DNA of 17,079 nucleotides from DATJFX01 sp035495465 (lineage in GTDB: Bacteria > Patescibacteriota > Doudnabacteria > UBA920 > O2-02-FULL-48-8). Shown here one piece after another: positions 14,418 to 17,079 of the stretch. The notes beneath the pieces are model-generated. The model had not been told where the DNA came from. It saw only the letters and a list, made by a program, of their open reading frames with translations, and did no database searches. Both the position numbers and the translations under genes were made by a program. The stretch spans positions 1 to 17,079 of the forward strand of contig DATJFX010000067.1 in NCBI GenBank assembly GCA_035495465.1, read 5' to 3'. Positions within the stretch are counted from its first letter, which is position 1. Each line of letters begins with the position of its first letter.

Positions 14418-14504
14418 GCCGCTGTGGTGGAACTGGCAGACACGCACGACTCAAAATCGTGTGGCTTTACAGCCATGTCGGTTCGATTCCGACCAGCGGC
14501 ACCA
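14418..14504 (+). tRNA. tRNA-Leu, anticodon CAA
   Basis: The acceptor stem GCCGCTG (14418-14424) pairs with CAGCGGC (14494-14500), followed by discriminator A and an encoded CCA (14502-14504). The anticodon stem CACGA (14445-14449)/TCGTG (14457-14461) encloses CTCAAAA with anticodon CAA (14452-14454), which reads UUG. The long variable arm TGGCT/AGCCA (14462-14466/14471-14475) is the class II feature expected of tRNA-Leu. The T-arm is GTCGG-TTCGATT-CCGAC (14477-14493). Flanking bases CGCGCAA (14406-14412) and TTGCGCG (14506-14512) could pair in the precursor. Confidence 0.97.
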
Positions 14505-14522
14505 TTTGCGCGGGATGAAAAT

Positions 14523-14543
14523 AGACCAATATAGGTCTTTTTT
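14523..14543 (+). terminator. Terminator after tRNA-Leu
   Basis: AGACC (14523-14527) pairs with GGTCT (14534-14538) around a six-base loop and is followed by a T-run to 14543, then ATTTT. It is a short but well-placed intrinsic terminator. Confidence 0.6.
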
Positions 14544-14558
14544 ATTTTGTGAATTTAT

Positions 14559-14584
14559 GATAATATGTATGCCGAGCAGGAGGA
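14559..14584 (+). promoter_or_regulatory. -10 box and strong Shine-Dalgarno of the zinc-ribbon gene
   Basis: GATAAT (14559-14564) is a plausible -10; no good -35 is visible in the T-rich terminator upstream. A strong Shine-Dalgarno AGGAGGA (14578-14584) lies 3 bases before the ATG at 14588 (8 bases between the GGAGG centre and the ATG). This is unlike most genes in the window. Confidence 0.5.
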
Positions 14585-14587
14585 ACC

Positions 14588-14800
14588 ATGCGACATTCGC
14601 GGATTGAGACCGTGACCACGGAAGAAGAAGTTGTGCCCATGGGCCAATATGCCGCGATCACGCGGGAAGAACGGATCAAGCGAGGATACGCGACTTGCGG
14701 AGGATGTGCTCGAACGTACACCGCGGCGCAAGTAAGGGGCAGGAAAAAATGCCCGGAATGCAAGGCGGACCTGATCAGGCCATTTAGCGGTAGACGTTAA
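14588..14800 (+). CDS. Small zinc-ribbon protein of unknown function
   Basis: This 70-residue protein has two CxxC knuckles, CGGC (37-40) and CPEC (55-58), separated by 14 residues. That is the spacing of a treble-clef or zinc-ribbon fold. The N-terminal 30 residues are charged (TTEEEVVPMGQYAAITREER) and the C-terminus is basic (PFSGRR). It may bind nucleic acid or a protein partner, but nothing in the sequence settles this. A strong Shine-Dalgarno, a -10-like box and a terminator at 14787-14817 on the same strand support a real gene. GC is about 57% by sampling, well above its neighbours. I cannot assign it to a named family. Confidence 0.8.
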   Translation: MRHSRIETVTTEEEVVPMGQYAAITREERIKRGYATCGGCARTYTAAQVRGRKKCPECKADLIRPFSGRR

Positions 14801-14817
14801 GTCTTCCGCCTTTTTTT
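14787..14817 (+). terminator. Intrinsic terminator of the zinc-ribbon gene
   Basis: GCGG-T-AGAC (14787-14795) pairs with GTCT-T-CCGC (14801-14809), with one T-T mismatch, around GTTAA. One C and then T7 (14811-14817) follow. The stop codon TAA (14798-14800) sits in the loop. Confidence 0.75.
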
Positions 14818-14821
14818 ATGG

Positions 14822-14827
14822 TATAAT
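14822..14827 (+). promoter_or_regulatory. TATAAT -10 box before the ABC permease
   Basis: A perfect TATAAT preceded by G lies 4 bases after the T-run of the previous terminator. The ATG at 14842 is 14 bases beyond it, so the predicted leader is about 8 bases with no Shine-Dalgarno. No clear -35 is seen. Confidence 0.5.
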
Positions 14828-14841
14828 TTAGATACAAAAAC

Positions 14842-15570
14842 ATGTCCAAAACTCCTAGACACCGAATGAAAATTTATAAGTCCAGCTTGCATTTGGCAGC
14901 AACCTTTTTGCTCATTGTTGCGCCTTTTTTGTTTTTATTATTTTTTTCTAAGATTGAGCAAATAGCTGTAAGCTCGTTATTTCAAGACGTCTTCGCCTCG
15001 ATCTTAAGATTATTAATCGCGTTTATCATAGCCGCGATCTTAGCCTGGGTTTTGGCAGTTCTTTTTTATAAAGGGCCATTGTCGCATGTGGCGTTGCCAA
15101 TTTTTGATATTTTACAGAGTTTCCCGGAATTTGCGATTTTGCCTTTGGCTGTTTATTATCTCGGCCGGACAAATTTTACTGTGATATTTTTTCTGGTTTT
15201 AACCGTGATCTGGCCAATTCTTTTTTCAGTATTAAGTTCCTTAAAATTGGTGAAACATGACTGGGAAGAAGCAGCTGAGATTTATCAACTATCGGGATTT
15301 AATTATTTTAAGAAATATATCCTGCCCCTAAGCATTCCGGGGCTGATCACTGGTTCAATTATTGGCGTTGGCGAAGGCTGGGGTGCTATCGTGGCTACTG
15401 AAATTATCGTCAACATAAAAGGCGGATTGGGAAATTTTTTCCAAAGCCATACCCAGAGTCCCATGATTACGTTTTTTGGCATTTTAGCTGTTTTAATTAT
15501 TGTATTTAGTATCAATAAATTGATTTGGGCGCCGCTTCTGGACAGAAGTCATCAATTAATGGAAGAATAA
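14842..15570 (+). CDS. ABC transporter permease (SsuC/TauC/NitT-like)
   Basis: This 242-residue inner-membrane permease has the binding-protein-dependent transport fold, with about six hydrophobic segments. The cytoplasmic EAA loop that docks the ATPase is at WEEAAEIYQLSGFNYFKKYI followed by LPLSIPGLITG, and GVGEGWGAIVATEI after it is typical of the nitrate/sulfonate/taurine subfamily. The substrate cannot be assigned. Met9 at 14866 is a possible later start. The -10 at 14822-14827 points to the ATG at 14842. The stop codon directly abuts the start of the ATPase gene. No substrate-binding protein is present nearby, which is unusual for an importer of this class. Confidence 0.9.
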   Translation: MSKTPRHRMKIYKSSLHLAATFLLIVAPFLFLLFFSKIEQIAVSSLFQDVFASILRLLIAFIIAAILAWVLAVLFYKGPLSHVALPIFDILQSFPEFAILPLAVYYLGRTNFTVIFFLVLTVIWPILFSVLSSLKLVKHDWEEAAEIYQLSGFNYFKKYILPLSIPGLITGSIIGVGEGWGAIVATEIIVNIKGGLGNFFQSHTQSPMITFFGILAVLIIVFSINKLIWAPLLDRSHQLMEE

Positions 15571-16308
15571 ATGCCAGCCATCATAACTTTAAAAAATATC
15601 ACCAAATATTTCCAGGAAGACCATAAAAATATTTTGGTGCTAAATGATATTAGTCTGGAAATCCAAGCCGGGGAGTTTTTTATCCTCGTCGGTCCATCTG
15701 GTTCTGGCAAATCCACGATTTTAAGAGTAGCTTCGGGTTTGGAAAAATCTTTTAAAGGACAAGTAGTATTAAGCCCGGAAGTGAAAAAAGGGGATATGAG
15801 TTTTGTGTTTCAGCAGTTTGCGCTACTTCCCTGGCTGACTGTTTATGAAAATATCGAACTGGGGTTATTGGCGAAAAAAATTTCCCCAAAAGTTAAACAT
15901 GAAATCGTTAATCGAGAATTAAAGCAATTCGGCTTGGAGAAATTTGCGCGTTCATATCCTAAGGATCTCTCCGGCGGGATGCGGCAGCGGGTGGGCATTG
16001 CTCGAGCACTAGCTCCGGACCCAAAAATTATTTTTATGGATGAGCCGTTTTCGGAGCTTGATTCTTTTACTGCGGAAGAGCTACGGCAAGAACTTTTGCA
16101 AATCTGGATTCAGCGCAAGCCGACCATTATCATGGTTACGCATATCGTAGCCGAAGCATTGGAACTTGCGGATCGAGTAGCGGTCCTGACTCCTCGGCCG
16201 GCCAGGGTTGAAAAAATTCTGAAAAATACTCTGCCGCGGCCGCGGCAAATGCGATCCAGTGATTTTTTCCTGCTCGAAGATCAGCTTTACCAATTGATTA
16301 AACCGTAA
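15571..16308 (+). CDS. ABC transporter ATP-binding protein (SsuB/TauB/NitT-like)
   Basis: This 245-residue ATPase powers the permease encoded just upstream; its ATG follows the permease stop with no gap. Walker A is GPSGSGKST (41-49, K47). The Q-loop is in FVFQQFALLPWLTVYENI, the latter part of which is characteristic of the SsuB/TauB group. The signature is LSGGM (133-137) and Walker B IIFMDEP (153-159, D157 and catalytic E158). The D-loop SELD and H-loop VTHIVAEALELADRVAVL follow. All catalytic elements are intact. A GGAAGA 6 bases upstream is only a weak Shine-Dalgarno. The 3' end carries the parB promoter candidate. Confidence 0.95.
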   Translation: MPAIITLKNITKYFQEDHKNILVLNDISLEIQAGEFFILVGPSGSGKSTILRVASGLEKSFKGQVVLSPEVKKGDMSFVFQQFALLPWLTVYENIELGLLAKKISPKVKHEIVNRELKQFGLEKFARSYPKDLSGGMRQRVGIARALAPDPKIIFMDEPFSELDSFTAEELRQELLQIWIQRKPTIIMVTHIVAEALELADRVAVLTPRPARVEKILKNTLPRPRQMRSSDFFLLEDQLYQLIKP

Positions 16309-16322
16309 GGAACGTATAAGAT
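16294..16322 (+). promoter_or_regulatory. Candidate parB promoter: TTGATT-17-TAAGAT
   Basis: TTGATT (16294-16299), inside the ATPase gene, is followed after 17 bases by TAAGAT (16317-16322). TATAAG at 16315 is an overlapping alternative with 15-base spacing. The parB ATG at 16331 is 8 bases beyond the -10, again a leaderless arrangement. Confidence 0.45.
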
Positions 16323-16330
16323 ATCTACAA

Positions 16331-17079
16331 ATGGAAGATAATTTACCCACAACTGAAACCCCTGAAACCCTGCCTGCTCCTATTGAACCGCCAAAGTTTA
16401 TTCCACCGCCGGAGAACTTAAATTTGCCGGTTTTAAATTTGGCTCAAGTTTCAATCGATTTAATTCATCCCAATCCATGGCAACCCCGCCGTGTGTTCAA
16501 TGAGCAAGCTTTGCAAGAACTATCCGACTCAATCAAAGAGCATGGGATCTTGCAGCCGTTAGTTGTTGTGCCGCTGCCAGACGGCAGTTATCAGTTGATT
16601 GTCGGGGAACGACGACTTCGGGCTTCGAAAATGGCCGGGTTAACTACAGTCCCTGTAGTTATTCGGGATTTTTTGGAAGAGCAGAAAAAATTAGAACTTG
16701 CGGTAATTGAAAATATCCAAAGGCATAATCTCGATCCTATCGAAGAAGCTTTGGCATATCAGCAGATGATTGATTTATACCACATCACGCAGGATGAAGT
16801 GGCGAGAAAAGTCGGCAAAGGCCGCACCACTGTGACCAATGTCCTAAGACTTCTGAATTTGCCCTTAAAAATTCAAAATGCAATTGCAGACGGCACGATC
16901 ACTGAAGGTCATGGCCGAACAATCTTAGGTTTGATGGGCATGGAAAAGCAATTAGCTTTATTTGAAGAAATCATTACCCAAAATCTCACGGTCAGACAAG
17001 TCGAGGACCGGGTTAGGGAGATTATGGATCGTCCGAAAATCATAAAAACACCGCGGGTTCCCTCGGATCCGGAAGTAGC
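16331..17079 (+). CDS. parB: ParB/Spo0J-family chromosome partitioning protein, 3' end outside window
   Basis: The open frame from ATG 16331 runs off the window after 249 codons. ParB proteins load on parS sites as CTP-dependent clamps and, with ParA, segregate the chromosome origin. A proline-rich leader (about residues 1-35) precedes the ParB/Sulfiredoxin domain: HPNPWQPRRVF, then the CTP-binding box GERRLRA (92-98), then ENIQRHNLDPIEEALAYQ. A helix-turn-helix follows from about residue 152 (ITQDEVARKVGKGRTTVTNVLRLL). The KIQNAIADGTITEGHGRTIL segment continues the central DNA-binding region. The C-terminal dimerisation domain is beyond the window. No parA precedes it and no consensus parS was seen. 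Confidence 0.93.
   Translation, partial: MEDNLPTTETPETLPAPIEPPKFIPPPENLNLPVLNLAQVSIDLIHPNPWQPRRVFNEQALQELSDSIKEHGILQPLVVVPLPDGSYQLIVGERRLRASKMAGLTTVPVVIRDFLEEQKKLELAVIENIQRHNLDPIEEALAYQQMIDLYHITQDEVARKVGKGRTTVTNVLRLLNLPLKIQNAIADGTITEGHGRTILGLMGMEKQLALFEEIITQNLTVRQVEDRVREIMDRPKIIKTPRVPSDPEV

Noticed and set aside
14377..14607. Plus-strand open frame of 76 codons over the tRNA region
   Set aside because: It reads straight through the tRNA-Leu gene and its terminator, and has no Shine-Dalgarno or recognisable protein features.
1..17079. CRISPR array, insertion sequence, integrase or prophage genes
   Set aside because: No regularly spaced direct repeats and no transposase, recombinase or phage proteins were found; all larger frames are housekeeping genes.
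16331..17079. parS site within or near parB
   Set aside because: I looked for the TGTTTCACGTGAAACA-type palindrome and saw no near match in the window.

Overview
The window looks like a compact chromosomal stretch of a small-genome bacterium with roughly 40-43% GC in its housekeeping genes (estimated from sampled lines, not computed). I infer a Candidate Phyla Radiation / Patescibacteria-type organism, probably parcubacteria-like. The reasons are the short single-chain glycyl-tRNA synthetase, a methionyl-tRNA synthetase without the C-terminal tRNA-binding domain, near-zero intergenic spacing, very few Shine-Dalgarno sites and many TTA/TTG leucine codons. No ribosomal or other phylum-marker gene is present, so placement stays an inference. 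TGA is used as a stop (11702-11704), which argues against the lineages that read UGA as glycine.

Layout: (1) 64-3530, a tight plus-strand unit of glyQS, an M16 zinc peptidase and nfo. (2) 3510-4584, an AI-2E/PerM-family membrane protein with its own promoter and terminator. (3) 4565-6059, metG, preceded by a promoter and a very small U-tailed hairpin. (4) 6071-6181, stacked palindromes. (5) 6200-7027, tatD. (6) 7043-7489, the only minus-strand gene, an unrecognised 148-residue protein with higher GC and a strong Shine-Dalgarno. (7) 7572-9899, leuS, followed by a perfect 17-bp palindrome. (8) 9952-12936, overlapping tsaC, MFS transporter and glyA. (9) 12970-13057, another long palindrome. (10) 13098-14367, uppP overlapping a PAP2 phosphatase. 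(11) 14418-14504, tRNA-Leu(CAA). (12) 14588-14800, a small GC-rich zinc-ribbon protein. (13) 14842-16308, a two-gene ABC transporter. (14) 16331 to the edge, parB, cut by the window end. No gene-free stretch exceeds 300 bases; the longest (12937-13097) holds a terminator, the palindrome and a promoter.

Functionally the window is mostly translation (three aminoacyl-tRNA synthetases, a tRNA, the first enzyme of t6A synthesis), one-carbon metabolism (glyA), DNA repair or turnover (nfo, tatD), recycling of the undecaprenyl lipid carrier (uppP plus PAP2), transport (PerM-like, MFS, ABC) and chromosome partitioning (parB).

I did not find a clear new defence or mobile system. The points most worth a second look are: bacterial -10 boxes placed only 6-14 bases before start codons, suggesting leaderless mRNAs; stop codons buried inside terminator hairpins; several intergenic palindromes; two GC-rich small genes with strong Shine-Dalgarno sites among genes that lack them; a CCHH zinc-finger-like pattern in glycyl-tRNA synthetase; and a leader/trailer helix around the tRNA.
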